DNA of 64,000 bases from Dactylorhiza incarnata (GCA_033032865.1 JAWHQI010000756.1:124001-188000); one strand, 5' to 3'. Counted from the first letter of the stretch, positions 10,163 through 23,248 are shown. The notes: a model not told the origin generated them from the letters alone. Translations and numbers: made by a program.

Positions 10163-12901
10163 CCATCTTGAGGCTTTCCTGATAGCTATTGTTGTAGGCG
10201 AACTCAACCAACGGTAGGTGCTCATCCCAAGCTCCCTTGAAGTCCAGAATATAACACCGAAGCATGTCTTCCAGGATCTGATTAACCCTTTCGGTCTGCA
10301 CATCGGTAGTTGGATGATAAGCGGTGCTCAGGTTGAGCTCGGTACCCAAGGCTTGCTGAAAACCCTTCCAAAAGTGCGAAACGAACCTCGAATCACGATC
10401 AGAGACAATCCGCAGAGGAATCCCATGAAGTCTAACTATCTCAGAAACATAAATCCGGGCCATCTTCTCGGTGGAGTGACCTTCCTTGTACGGGATGAAG
10501 TGAGCCACCTTCGTCATGCGGTCCACTATGACCCAAATCGCATCATGCCCTCTCGGAGTACGGGGCAAACCCGTGATGAAGTCCATAGAGACATCTTCCC
10601 ACTTCCATTCGGGGATAGGTAAGGGCTGCAGAAGACCACCAGGACGCTGACGCTGAGCTTTCACCTTCTGGCACGTCAGACATCGAGAGATGAAGCGAGT
10701 TATATAATTCTTCATACCAGGCCACCAAACGATTTGCTTCAAGTCATGATACATTTTATTGTTGCCTGGATGACCAGATGTGCGAGACTCGTGAGCTTCC
10801 CGGCAAATACTATCGAGCAATTCAGGAACATCAGGAATGCAGAGGCGGCCTCGAAAACGCAGAACATCATCAGAGATAGAGAAATCCGGAAGAGTCCCAA
10901 GTTCAACCTGTCGGCGGATGCGCTGGAGTGCGGGGTCAGATGGCTGTAAATCCTTCACCTGCTCTACCCATAACGGAACGGGAACCTCTTCATGACCTTC
11001 TGGCGCGATGGATATATCCATCCGATCGAGGTCATCAATCAAGGCTGCTAGAATAGCTGACATGGGTGCACAAGCGGCTACGGAGGCATGCCGGCTCAAC
11101 GCATCTGCCACTGAATTGGCTTTACCAGGAACATACGTGAGCTGCAAGTCATAATCTGCCACGAACTCGAGCCAACGCCTCTGACGAAGATTGAGGTCCT
11201 TCTGAACAAAGATGTACTTTAAACTCTGGTGGTCAGTGAAAAAGTGACACTTCACGCCATAGAGATAATGGCGCCAAAGCTTCAGAGCAAACACCACCGC
11301 AGCGAACTCCAGATCATGAGTGGGGTAGTTGCGTTCGTGAACCTTCAACTGCCTCGACCCATAAGCAATGACATGATCATCCTGCATCAGGACACAACCC
11401 AAACCAACTCCGGAAGCGTCAGTGTAAACTGAAAAGTCCATCCCTTCTGACGGGAGGGCTAGAACAGGCGCTGAACACAGACGTTGCTTCAACTCAGAAA
11501 ATGACTGTTCGCACTGATCTGTCCACTTGAATCTAGCATGCTTTTGAGTTAGTCGAGTCAGGGGAGCAGCAAGAGAGGAAAAACCCTTGACGAAGCGTCG
11601 GTAATAGCCAGCCAAACCAAGGAAACTGCGGATCTCGGTAGGGGTAGAAGGTCGCTTCCAGTCCATAACTGCGGAAATCTTGGCAGGGTCAACAGAAAGT
11701 CCATCTCCTGAAATGACGTGGCCTAAGAAGGCGACACGGTCCAGCCAGAACTCACATTTTGCCAACTTGGCATAGAGCTGATGCTGACGAAGAGTGGAGA
11801 GAGTGAGTCTAAGATGGGCTGCATGCTCCTCGAGAGTCTTGGAGTAGACCAGGATATCATCAATGAAGACGATGATGAACTTGTCCAGGTACTCACGAAA
11901 GACACGGTTCATCATGTCCATGAATGCAGAAGGGGCGTTAGTCAACCCAAAAGACATCACCAAAAACTCAAAATGTCCATACCGAGTTCGGAAGGCCGTC
12001 CTGGGGATGTCGGAGTCCTTGATCTTCAGCTGATGGTAACTCGATCTGAGATCTATCTTTGAAAAAACTGAACTGCCCTTAAGCTGATCGAATAAGTCAT
12101 CCACATGCGGAAGGGGGTACTTATTCTTGATGGTCACCTTATTAAGATCTCGGTAGTCGATGCACAATCTCATGGATCCATCCTTCTTTTTCACGAAGAG
12201 TACAGGGGCTCCCCAAGGTGACGAGCTAGGGCGAATGTACCCACGCTCAAGCAATTCGTCTAACTGCGATCTGAGTTCTTCTAGCTCACGCGGTGCCATG
12301 CGGTAAGGAGCTTTAGATATGGGGCGCGTCCCAGGCTCTACATCAATACAGAACTCCACATCTCGATCAGGGGGCATCCCAGGCAATTCGGCGGGGAACA
12401 CGTCAGGAAACTCCGAAGCAACATAAATAGACTCGAGTTTAGGAGAGATAGCATCCGAGTGCGAAGCATAAACGTAGCAGACAGTACATCCTTGGCTAAG
12501 AAGTCGAGTGCCACGTACAGCCGAGATTACCTTCAGGTGACTGCGGGTCTGAACATGAACGTTGTAGTCTTTGCCATCAATGCTGAGATTGACCCTCTTT
12601 GCCACACAGTCCAGTTTTGCTCGATACGCGACCAACCAATTCATTCCCAAGATTACGTCGAACTCTGTCATCTCCAAAACTATGAGATCGGCGACGACTA
12701 GCAACTCTCCAAGCAGGATCGGGCAATTGAGAACGCCTCTGGTTGAGAGATGCAGATGACCGGGTACAGAAATCTCAAAAGGAACCTCAAGTGGCGAAGT
12801 ATGCCAACTATAAAGGTCCACGATGCGGCGGGTGATAAAAGAGTGCGATGCACCAGAGTCAAATAAGATTTGCATCCACTTATACTTGACCCTAAAACTT
12901 C
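10152..12901 (-). CDS. pol: Pol: protease, RT, RNase H, integrase (3' end frameshifted)
   Basis: This is the main enzymatic polyprotein. The open frame reaches back to 12929, but coding probably resumes at 12901 after the proposed intron. Numbering residues from 12929: the aspartic protease motif DSGASHSF has its Asp at 24; the RT catalytic motif is FIDD at 355-358; RNase H acidic residues include YTDAS (Asp 504), HDLEF, TDHQSL and VADALSR (Asp 609); integrase has the zinc-binding H713, H720, C750, C753 and the catalytic triad D783, D844, E880 with the DD35E spacing. All key residues are present, so enzyme function was lost only through the 3' frameshifts. The ORF ends in KMAPL at the extra base in 10157-10162. 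No ATG start is evident, so expression must come from fusion to gag, either by splicing or by recoding. Confidence 0.95.
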
Positions 12902-12996
12902 CTAAAAATGAAAACATAAAGCATAGCAAGTTTGTTCGACTAAGGCAAGTTAGATTTAAGAATGCAGAAAAATTTAAAATTCTACACCAAACATAC
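12902..12996 (-). other. Candidate 95-bp spliceosomal intron between gag and pol
   Basis: On the minus strand the segment starts GTATGT after exon TCTG and ends TTTCATTTTTAG before exon GAAG. It is T-rich and AT-rich, unlike the flanking coding DNA. It contains a CTAAC branch-point match (plus-strand 12949-12953, about 49 nt from the acceptor). It carries the in-frame TAA that ends gag. Removing it joins gag and pol in one frame, with a split glycine codon (phase 1) at the junction, just upstream of the protease active site. Canonical borders, phase and composition all agree, but splicing has not been observed. The alternative is a decayed linker with a chance stop. Confidence 0.62.
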
Positions 12997-14254
12997 CAGA
13001 GATGACGTCGGTAGATGCAAGCGCCTCGCCCTGAGTGACGACGTTCAGCACAGCTCTGCCCTGAGCTCCGGGGATAACTTGCAGAGGTTGAGCGGGGATC
13101 GGGCTATCCTTTATGGGGCAGTCGAGCATGAGGTGCCCAACCTGCCCACATTTGAAACAGGCCTTCTGCTTGCGGCGGCAGTCCTTTACCAAGTGGCCCG
13201 ATCTCTTGCAGAAAGCACAGACGGAGGCAGCAGAGGCAAGTGTCAACTGAGGTTGCTGCGCAGGGGTAACCATCTTCTGCTTCTTCAGGAGGGAGCGGCA
13301 GACTTGGGCGACATGGTCCACCTTGTGGCAGAAGGCACACACCTCTTTGGACCTGGGGCCTTGCTGCTGAGCTGGAGCATCCTTGCGCTTGAGGTCGGAT
13401 GCGGCGGCATTGCTTGTCCCATGCTGGGCTTTCTTGGCAGAACGATCCAACTCAATAGCTTCCACCTGCAAGGCGGCTCCCACGGTCTCCGCGTAGGTGG
13501 TGGCGCCATGAGCTACCACAAGCTGGCGGAAGTCATGATGGAGCCCCTTCACGAAATGGCTGATCTTTTTGTCTTCATCCGGCACGAACTCCGGAGCGAG
13601 GAGGGAAAGGCGGGAGAACTCTCTCGCGTACTCGGTCACTGTCCTACCAGTCTGCTGAAGGGACAGGAACTTCTCAGCTAACTTGTCCCGTTCCACGGAA
13701 GAGAGGAAGTTCTCCATAAGAGCGTCCTTGAACTGTCTCCAAGATAAGGTGGCAGAATCAGGGAGGCTGCGGCGCTGGAGCCACCAAGTATAAGCATCCT
13801 CAGACAATTGATAGGCCGCAAGGAGGACCTTCTGGGTCTCGGGAACTCCAGCATACTCAAAATGCTTCTCCATCTGGGAGATCCATTCAGTGATCACGAA
13901 GAAGTCTCGATTGCCATCGAAAGACGGCGGATTCAGCCTTTTGAATGCAAGAGTATCTGTCATTGCCACTGGCGGGGCAGGCAGGCTTGGCACGAGCGGG
14001 GGAACCAATGTGACGGCAGGCGAGCCGGTCCTAGAATCAGTTGCAGGAGGGGTGGCTCCAGGAAGGGCAGTAGAGTTAGTCACTGCAGCTGTCCCTGCGC
14101 TGCCGGAACCAAGGGCTGGGTCAGTAGTTTGGCGATCCTCTTCCAGTCGGGTGAGACGCTCCAGAATCTGCCTCATCAGTTGGGCAGTGGTATCTCCAGA
14201 TGTTCCTCCCGCTGAAGAGGTAGCCCGCTTGCGTTGCGATCGTTTCGAAGCCAT
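12974..14254 (-). CDS. gag: Gag with three CCHC zinc knuckles
   Basis: This is a 426-residue structural protein forming the virus-like particle. It begins at an ATG ([10 protein letters not shown]), has a low-complexity N-terminus, then the retrotransposon Gag core ([22 protein letters not shown], the WW pair in [20 protein letters not shown]). Three C-X2-C-X4-H-X4-C knuckles lie at about 306-319, 346-359 and 366-379; they bind nucleic acid. The ORF stops at TAA, seven residues past the glycine where the proposed donor site GTATGT falls. If spliced, Gag instead continues into protease. The frame has no internal stop. A single knuckle is more usual in plant Ty3-gypsy Gag, so three is notable. 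Confidence 0.93.
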   Translation of the reverse strand: MASKRSQRKRATSSAGGTSGDTTAQLMRQILERLTRLEEDRQTTDPALGSGSAGTAAVTNSTALPGATPPATDSRTGSPAVTLVPPLVPSLPAPPVAMTDTLAFKRLNPPSFDGNRDFFVITEWISQMEKHFEYAGVPETQKVLLAAYQLSEDAYTWWLQRRSLPDSATLSWRQFKDALMENFLSSVERDKLAEKFLSLQQTGRTVTEYAREFSRLSLLAPEFVPDEDKKISHFVKGLHHDFRQLVVAHGATTYAETVGAALQVEAIELDRSAKKAQHGTSNAAASDLKRKDAPAQQQGPRSKEVCAFCHKVDHVAQVCRSLLKKQKMVTPAQQPQLTLASAASVCAFCKRSGHLVKDCRRKQKACFKCGQVGHLMLDCPIKDSPIPAQPLQVIPGAQGRAVLNVVTQGEALASTDVISGMFGVEF

Positions 14255-14918
14255 CTAGAAAGGAACACAAAAGAGACAAGTAAGAGAAATAGTCAGGCTA
14301 AGCTTAGAGGATTGAGACTACAGGTTCTAGCATTCTAATACTGTTGAATACGTAAATCATGTAATAGTTACAGCATTTTCAGTGGACAACTCTAGGTGGT
14401 AATCATGCAAGTGCAAATGCGACGATAAGATCGCGTGCGATAGAAGAATGATTTGAAAAATCCATGTGTGTACAATCATCATCTGTTGCTCTTAGCTTAA
14501 CACTCGTGCAATGAGTTATGTCATGCATGCAATGTATTTATGCCTACAATGCATCCTTAAGAATGTTCATGAATGGATACGCATGCCAAGTTAAGCGCCC
14601 ATATCACTTAGCATGTCACGCGCATGATGATTCTAATGTCAGCGCACTTGAAAATATTAAACCGCCCATACAATTTAATATTCGCAAGCGGTGTATATCC
14701 TAGTGGAAATTCATATGCATATAAATGTTAAGTTTGCCCATACTCCCTTAACATTTGTATGCATACTACTCATGCTTATGAGTGAGTGTGTGCGTGTTTC
14801 AGCCTCGAACAACAGACAATGACAAAGTGAGTGAGGAAATGATGCATGCACGTATATCTACATAATAGATTTCAAAATATAAAAATTTTAAAATATTTTA
14901 TCTTTAGATGCTCAACCT
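14255..14918 (-). other. Untranslated leader of Tekay-like element
   Basis: About 660 AT-rich bases lie between the primer-binding site and the gag ATG. They would hold packaging and dimerisation signals, but I see no specific motif and no convincing ORF. Confidence 0.7.
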
Positions 14919-14931
14919 CCCTCTGATACCA
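14919..14931 (-). other. Primer-binding site, initiator tRNA-Met
   Basis: Read on the minus strand, TGGTATCAGAGGG lies two bases inside the 5' LTR. Its first ten bases match the complement of the 3' end of plant initiator tRNA-Met (TGGTATCAGAGC), the standard primer of chromoviruses. Confidence 0.93.
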
Positions 14932-14933
14932 AC

Positions 14934-16971
14934 TGTCACGACCCGTCTCGACAAGAGTCAGAGCGCACTTCGGGCGGGCCGTGATGCCACAGGCATGAGC
15001 AAAACAGGAAAACCATGTCTGCTAAGGCGGAAACAGAAATACTACAATAGTTTTGAATTTATTACTTTGAAAAGAAATTAGTATATTTATAAGTATGCGG
15101 AAGCCACAGTGAAAGGTTAAAACTATGCATTTTCATTAAAATCAGATGTCATACATTATACTGAAATGATGAACGTGCAAGGAGTCACAATAGTAAAATG
15201 CTATAAGTAAAATGATTTGATACAAGCAAGAACACCCTAAGAGTTGCCCACGATGCCAGAGAAAATGGCTGACAATAACTAATATAAGAAAAGTAGATCC
15301 AACAGTACTGAAACAAAATACATAGAACCTGCTGACACAGTAATCAAAATAGAACCTCCAAGCAAAACTGCAGCTGAACGAAGAAAACTCAGGGAGCAGA
15401 CGGCGCGGTCACGAACCCTAAGGCAAATCCAAACAGAAGGAAAATGCCTCAGAACAAGAAAATATTAGAAAACAAGCTGTAATTTTAAGTACATGCAGAA
15501 ATAAATCTAAAGTACCAATTAACTCTTGAAACAGGCCAGTGACACAGGCAGAAACTGAAACAAGCTGAAACTATCTAGAAATATTAGCCTACTCCGGAGT
15601 ATAGCCTAAACAAATATTTTCCATCGACATAAGCTGTTATCTATGAAATGCGTAGGTGTTTATGGTGGGCACACATGGTTCACACTCAAGTCCAAGTGTA
15701 AGGCTCACCAGAATAAGGGTATTCCATGCTCACCGTGACTATGCAAGCAAGACGTTGCACCACCTAAAACCTAGTTTCCACGATTCGCTTATGACACTCA
15801 AGACCTAAGGGTTTCATGTTTTTCCGAGGAGATTCCTATCGCAACGCGACATGTTCGCGAGTGATAGTGCTTATGCCATCAGATATTGATAATAATTTAG
15901 AAAATCAGTAAAAGAAATTAAATTCTTGTTTGCAAGCGAGAGGGAATTTCTCCACTTGCCTTAAGGTGAAGCCGCAACTACCAGCAACAACTATGCGGCG
16001 CAAGCAAGGACAAGGCTCTATTGAACCTGTTCAGAAATAATCGCAGTCGATATTTGATACTTGACAAGTAGAAAACCATACACTAACACACGCAGTTATT
16101 TGCGAAAACACACTCAAGAGCGGATTAGCAATTTACCTCCCTCAAGGTGAGGGGAGAAGAAGTTACCACAAGGATCCGGAGTTTGGCGGTGCTTGAGTGA
16201 CGAAAACCCTAAATCGGAGAGGGTTCGGAGCGATTCCACCACTAGATCTGATGTGCGGCACCGGAAACGCAAACAAAAATTGGGGTTAGGCGGAATTACG
16301 ACAAACATAAGAGGGACCGATGAAATTACGTCGATCGAATAGCGAAAATCACCGCAAGCATTTAGGGCAAATCTGAAAACAGAACTTTTGGCGGAGATCC
16401 TTACCGAAGGAGACCAGATTTGGGCTCAGGAATCCACGAGGAGGGGTTTCGAGTGAAACCCTAGGAGTCCCCTTGAAATCCGCCGGCCGAAATGGAGAGG
16501 AAGCGGGGTTGTCGACCTCTTTGGAGGAGGAGGAGCTACTGCTGGCCGGAGGAAGTAAGGGAGGAGGGCTGCTGCCCTAACTGGCCGAGGAAGGAGGAGA
16601 AAAAAAGAAGCGGCCTTGCTGCTGCCGTCGACTTGGAGGGGGAGGAAGCGGCCCTTGCTGCTGCCGTCGACCAGGAGAAGGGAAGGAGGCGCAGGCGGCG
16701 GCGCCGGCGGGAGGAGGCGCAGGCGGCGGCGTCGGCAAGAGGAGGAGCGGGCGGCGGCGTCACTGATCGCGGGAGACGGGAGCGGCACGGGAGCGGGAGC
16801 CCTAGCGATTTTGGTTTGCGGTTCTTTTGCGTGATGGCTGGACCGAAATTTAATCGGGGAGTTTAAATTGGGGGGGGGGGGGGAAGGAAGGATGGCTTAA
16901 TATAATTGTTATTATAATTATCATTTTGTTTTATTTTTTTTTTATTTTAATTGTTTTTAAGGGTTGTTACA
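14934..16971 (-). repeat. 5' LTR of Tekay-like element
   Basis: This 2038-bp LTR lies next to the primer-binding site, so it is the 5' LTR of a minus-strand element. It is nearly identical to 7356-9383, with scattered substitutions and small indels. It shares private variants with the truncated LTR at 45212-47140 (for example GTATGCGGAAGCC against GTATGCAGAAGCC in the other LTR), which makes those two the duplicated pair. The transcription start should lie inside it, but I cannot place a TATA box with confidence. Confidence 0.95.
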
Positions 16972-19900
16972 GGGGACGACAACGGAGGGGGGTGAGCGCA
17001 CGGGGAACATGACACTGCGGAGGGGGGATGACGGTGGGGGGTAAGGGAATGACAGATATCATGCGCTCCTCTGTCGTTCCCTCCTGTATTGTGCCCACTT
17101 TTGTTGTGCCTCCTCCGTCACGCTCGTCGCAGTTCACAGAATACGTTGCACGAGGTACGAAGTACAGTGCTAGGAGACCGGGGCACAAGGCACCGCACTC
17201 GCCTCAGTCACACTCTCTTTCGTTATCCCTCCTTCATTTTGTAATTATTTTTTAATGTTTAATGTTTATGATTTATAAGGAGCAAGGAGAAAGGAGCAAG
17301 GAGCAAGGAGCAAGGAGCAAAGAGCAAGGAGGTACACATTTTGAGGGCTTCTGTGGATGGAGGAGGGATGACGGTGGAGAGGGGACGACAACGGAGGGGG
17401 GTGAGCGCACGGGGAACATGACACTGCGGAGGGGGGATGACGGAGGGGGGTAAGGGAATGACAGATATCATGCGCTCCTCTGTCGTTCCCTCCTCTATTG
17501 TGCCCACTATTGTTGTGCCCTCCTCCGTCACGCTCGCCGCAGTTCATAGAGTACGGTGCACGGGGTACGAAGTACGGTGCTAGGAGACCGGGGCACAAGG
17601 CACCGCACTCGCCTCAGTCACACTCTCCTTCGTTATCCCTTCTTCATTTTGAAATTATTTTTTAATGTTTAATGTTTATGATTTATAAGGAGCAAGGAGC
17701 AAGGAGCAAGGAGGTACACATTTTGAGGGCTTCTTTGGATGGAGGAGGGATGACGGTGGAGAGGGGACGACAACGGAGGGGGGTGAGCGCACGGGGAACA
17801 TGACACTGCAGAGGGGGGATGACGGAGGGGGGTAAGGGAATGACAGATATCTTGGGCTCCCCTGTTGTTCCCTCCTCTATTATGCCCACTTTTGTTGTGC
17901 CCTCCTCCGTCACGCTCGCCGCAGTTCACAGAGTACGGTGCACGGGGTACGAAATACGGTGCTAGGAGACCGGGGCACAAGGCACCGCACTCGCCTCAGT
18001 CACACTCCCCTACGTTATCCCTCCTTCCTTTTTAAATTATTTTTTAATGTTTAATGTTTATGATTTATAAGGAGCAAGGAGCAAGGAGGTACACATTTTG
18101 AGGGCTTCTGTGGATGGAGGAGGGAAGACGGTGGAGAGGGGACGACAACGTAGGGGGGTGAGTGCACGGGGAACATGACACTGCGGAGGGGGGATGACGG
18201 AGGGGGGTAAGGGAATGACAGATATCATGCGCTCCTCTGTCGTTCCCTCCTCTATTGTGCCCACTTTTTTTGTGCCCTCCTCCGTCACGCTCGTCGCAGT
18301 TCACAGAAAACGCTGTACGAGGTACGAAGTACGGTGCTAGGAGACCAGGGCACAAGGCACCGCAATCGCCTCAGTCACACTCTCCTTCGTTATCCCTCCT
18401 TCATTTTGAAATTATTTTTTAATGTTTAATGTTTATGATTTATAAGGAGCAAGGAGCAAGGAGCAAAGAGCAAGGAGCAAGGAGCAAGGAGGTACACATT
18501 TTGAGGGCTTCTGTGGATGGAGGAGGGATGACGGTGGAGAGGGGACGACAACGGAGGGTGGTGAGCGCACGGGGAACATGACACTGCGGAGGGGGGATGA
18601 CGGAGGGGGGTAAGGGAATGACAGATATCATGGGCTCCTTTGTCGTTCCCTCCTCTATTGTGCCCACTTTTGTTGTGCCCTCCTCTGTCACGCTCGCCTC
18701 AGTTCACAAAGTACGGTGCACGGGGTACGAAGTACGGTGCTAGGAGACCGGGGCACAAGGCACTGCACTCGCCTCAGTCACACTCTCCTTCGTTATCCCT
18801 CCTTCATTTTGAAATTATTTTTTAATGTATAATGTTTATGATTTATAAGGAGCAAGGAGGTACACATTTTGAGGGCTTCTGTGGATGGAGGAGGGATGAC
18901 GGTGGAGAGGGGACGACAACGGAGGGGGGTGAGCGCACGGGGAACATGACACTGCGAAGGGGGGATGACGGAGGGGGGTAAGGGAATGACAGATATCATG
19001 CGCTCCTCTGTCGTTCCCTCCTCTATTGTGCCCACTTTTGTTGTGCCCTCCTCCGTCACGCTCGCCGCAGTTCACAGAGTACGGTGCACGGGGTACGAAG
19101 TACGGTGCTAGGAGACCGGGGCACAAGGCACCGCACTCGCCTCAGTCACACTCTCCTTCGTTATCCCTCCTTCATTTTGAAATTATTTTTTAATGTTTAA
19201 TGTTTATGATTTATAAGGAGCAAAGAGCAAGGAGCAAGGAGCAAGGAGGTACACATTTTGAGGGCTTCTGTGGATGGAGGAGGGATGACGGTGGAGAGGG
19301 GACGACAACGGAGGGGGGTGAGCGCACGGGGAACTAGACACTGCGGAGGGGGGATGACGGAGGGGGGTAAGGGAATGACAGATATCATGCGCTCCTCTGT
19401 CGTTCCCTCCTCTCTATTGTGCCCACTATTGTTGTGCCCTCCTCCGTCACGCTCGCCGTAGTTCACAGAGTAGGTGCACGGGGTACGAAGTACGGTGCTA
19501 GGAGACCGGGGCACAAGGCACCGCACTCGCCTCAGTCACACTCTCCTTCGTTATCCCTCCTTCATTTTGAAATTATTTTTTAATGTTTAATGTTTATGAT
19601 TTATAAGAGCAAGGAGCAAGGAGCAAGGAGCAAACAGGTACACATTTTGAGGGTTTCTGTGGATGGAGGAGGGATGACGGTGGAGAGGGGACGACAACGG
19701 AGGGGGGGTGAGCGCACGGGGAACATGACACTGCGGAGGTGGGATGACGGAGAGGGGTAAGGGAATGACAGATATCATGGGCTCCCCTGTCGTTCCCTCC
19801 TCTATTGTGCCCACTTTTGTTGTGCCCTCCTCGGTCACGCTCGCCGCAGTTCACAGAGTACGGTGCACGGGGTACGAAGTACGGTGCTAGGAGACCGGGG

Positions 19901-22723
19901 CACAAGGCACCGCACTAACCTCAGTCACACTCTCCTTCGTTATCCCTCCTTTAAATTATTTTTTAATGTTTAATGTTTATGATTTATAAGGAGCAAGGAG
20001 CAAGGAGTAAGGAGCAAGGAGCAAGGAGCAAGGAGATACACATTTTGAGGGCTTCTGTGGATGCAGGAGGGATGACGGTGGAGAGGGGACGACAACGGAG
20101 GGGGGTGAGCGCACGGGGAACATGACACTGCGGAGGGGGGATGATGGAGGGGGGTAAGGGAATGACAGATATCATGCGCTCCTTTGTCGTTCCCTCCTCT
20201 ATTGTGCCCACTTTTGTTGTGCCCTCCTCCGTCACGCTCGTCGCAGTTCACAGAGTACGTTGTACGAGGTACGAAGTACGGTGCTAGGAGACCGGGGCAC
20301 AAGGCCCCGCACTCGCCTCAGTCACACTCTCCTTCGTTATGCCTCCTTCATTTTGAAATTATTTTTTAATGTTTAATGTTTATGATTTCTAAGGAGCAAG
20401 GAGCAAGGAGCAAGGAGCAAGGGGTAAGGAGGTACACATTTTGAGGGCTTCTGTGGATGGAGGAGGGATGACGGTGGAGAGGGGACGACAACGGAAGGTG
20501 GTGAGTGCACGGGGAACCTGACACTGCGGAGGGGGGATGACGGAGGGGGGTAAGGGAATGACAGATATCACGGGCTCCTCTGTCGTTCCCTCCTCTATTG
20601 TGCCCACTTTTGTTGTGCCCTCCTCCGTCACGCTCGCCGCAGTTCACAGAGTACGGTGCACGGGGTACGAAGTACGGTGCTAGGAGACCGGGGCACAAGG
20701 CACCGCACTCGCCTCAGTCACACTCTCCTTCGTTATCCCTCCTTCATTTTGAAATAATTTTTTAATGTATAATGTTTATGATTTATATGGAGCAAGGAGC
20801 AAGGAGCAAGGAGGTACACATTTTGAGGGCTTCTGTGGGTGGAGGAGGGATGACGGTGGAGAGGGGACGACAATGGAGGGGGGTGAGCGCACGGGGAACA
20901 TGACACTGCGGAGGGGGATGACGGAGGGGGTAAGGGAATGACAGATATCATGCGCTCCTCTGTCGTTCCCTCCTCTATTGTGCCCACTTTTGTTGTGCCC
21001 TCCTCCGTCACGCTCGCCGCAGTTCACAGAGTACGGTGCACGGGGTACGAAGTACGGTGCTAGGAGACCGGGGCACAAGGCACCGCACTCACCTCAGTCA
21101 CACTCTCCTTCGTTATCCCTCCTTCATTTTGAAATTATTTTTTAATGTTTAATGTTTATGATTTATAAGGAGCAAGGAGCAAGGAGCAAGGAGGTACACA
21201 TTTTGAGGGCTTCTATGGATGGAGGAGGGATGACGGTGGAGAGGGGACGACAACGGAGGGGGGTGAGCGCACGGGGAACATGACATTGCGGAGGGGGGAT
21301 GACGGAGGGGGGTAAGGGAATGACAGATATCATGGGCTCCTCTGTCGTTCCCTCCTCTATTAGGCCGACTTTTGTTGTGCCCTCCTCAGTCACGCTCTCC
21401 GCAGTTCACAGAGTACGGTGCACGGGGTACGAAGTACGGTGCTAGGAGACCGGGGCACAATGCACCGCACTAGCCTCAGTCACACTCTCCTTCGTTATCC
21501 CTCCTTCATTTTGAAATTATTTTTTAATGTTTAATGTTTATGATTTATAAGGAGCAAGGAGCATGGAGGTACACATTTTGAGGGCTTCTGTGGATGGAGG
21601 AGGGATGACGGTGGAGAGGGGACGACAACGGAGGGGGGTGAGCGCACGGCGAACCTGACACTACGGAGGGGGGATGACGGAGGGGGGTAAGGGAATGACA
21701 GATATCATGCGCTCCTCTGTCGTTCCCTCCTCTATTGTGGCCACTTTTGTTGTTCCCTCCTCCGTCACGCTCGCCGCAGTTCACAGAGTACGTTGCACGG
21801 GGTACGAAGTACAGTGCAAGGAGACCGGGGCACAAGGCACCGCACTCGCGTCAGTCACACTCTCCTTCGTTATCCCTCCTTCATTTTGAAATTATTTTTT
21901 TATGTCTAATGCTTATGATTTATAAGGAGCAAGGAGGAAGGAGCAAGGAGGTACACATTTTGAGGGCTTCTGTGGATGAGGAGGGATGACGGTGGAGAGG
22001 GGATGACAACGGAGGGGGGTGAGCGCACGGGGAACATGACACTGCGGAGGGGGGATGACGGAGGGGGGTAAGGGAATGACAGATTTCATGCACTCCTCTG
22101 TCGTTCCCTCCTCTATTGTGCCCACTTTTGTTGTGCCCTCCTCCGTCACGCTCGCCGCAGTTCACAGAGTACGGTGCACGGGGTACGAAGTACGGTGCTA
22201 GGAGACCGGGGCACAAGGCACCGCACTCGCCTCAGTCACACTCTCCTTCGTTATCCCTCCTTCATTTTGAAATTATTTTTTAATGTTTAATGTTTATGAT
22301 TTATTAGGAGCAAGGAGCAAGGAGCAAGGAGCAAGGAGAAAGGAGCAAGGAGCAAGGAGGTACACATTTTGAGGGCTTCTCTGGATGGAGGAGGGATGAC
22401 GGTGGAGAGGGGATGACAACGGAGGGGGGTGTGCGCACGGGGAACATGACACTGCGGAGTGGGGATGACGGACGGGGGTAAGGGAATGACAGATATCATG
22501 GGCTCCTCTGTCGTTCCCTCCTCTATTGGGCCCACTTTTGTTGTGCCCTCCTCCGTCACGCTCGCCGCAGTTCACAGAGTACGGTGCACGGGGTACGAAG
22601 TACGGTGCTAGGATACCGGGGCACAAGGCACCGCACTCGCCTCAGTCACACTCTCCTTCGTTATCCCTCCTTCATTTTGAAATTATTTTTTAATGTTTAA
22701 TGTTTATGATTTATAACAAGCAA

Positions 22724-22905
22724 GGAGCAAGGAGCAAGGAGCAAGGAGCAAGGAGCAAGGAGCAAGGAGCAAGGAGCAAGGAGCAAGGAGCAAGGAGCAA
22801 GGAGCAAGGAGCAAGGAGCAAGGAGCAAGGAGCAAGGAGCAAGGGGCAAGGGGCAAGGGGCAAGGGGCAAGGGGCAAGGAGCAAGGAGCAAGGAGCAAGG
22901 AGCAA
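22724..22905. repeat. Longest heptamer run (GGAGCAA)26
   Basis: There are 26 uninterrupted 7-bp units, including five consecutive GGGGCAA variants, inside the satellite monomer starting at 22706. The matching monomer in array E has 16 units with two variants. Reading frames on the minus strand stay open as a periodic LLAPCSL peptide, which is an effect of the repeat and not coding. Confidence 0.93.
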
Positions 22906-23248
22906 GGAGGTACACATTTTGAGGGCTTCTGTGGATGGAGGAGGGATGATGGTGGAGAGGGGACGACAACAGAGGGGGGTGAGCGCACGGGGAACATGAC
23001 ACTACTAAGGGGGGATGACGGAGGGGGGTAAGGGAATGACAGATATCATGGGCTCCTCTGTCTTTCCCTCCTCTATTGGGCCCACTTTTGTTGTGCCCTC
23101 CTCCGTCACGCTCGCCGCAGTTCACAGAGTATGTGGCACGGGGTACGAAGTACGGTGCTAGGAGACCGGGGCACAAAGCACCGCACTCGCCTCAGTCACA
23201 CTCTCCTTCGTTATCCCTCCTTCATTTTGAAATTATTTTTTAATATTT

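Larger units (their letters stand above)
7356..16971 (-). mobile_element. Full-length Ty3-gypsy chromovirus, Tekay/Del-like
   Basis: This 9.6-kb LTR retrotransposon lies on the minus strand inside satellite array A/B. It has two LTRs of about 2.03 kb with TG...CA ends, a perfect 5-bp TSD, a primer-binding site matching initiator tRNA-Met, a polypurine tract, gag with three CCHC knuckles, and pol in the order protease, RT, RNase H, integrase, chromodomain. This domain order and the C-terminal chromodomain are those of plant chromoviruses. Tekay/Del is the best fit by protein similarity recalled from the family, not by a search. Two single-base insertions break pol near its 3' end, so this copy is probably non-autonomous. 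The 95 bp between gag and pol look like an intron. Confidence 0.93.
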
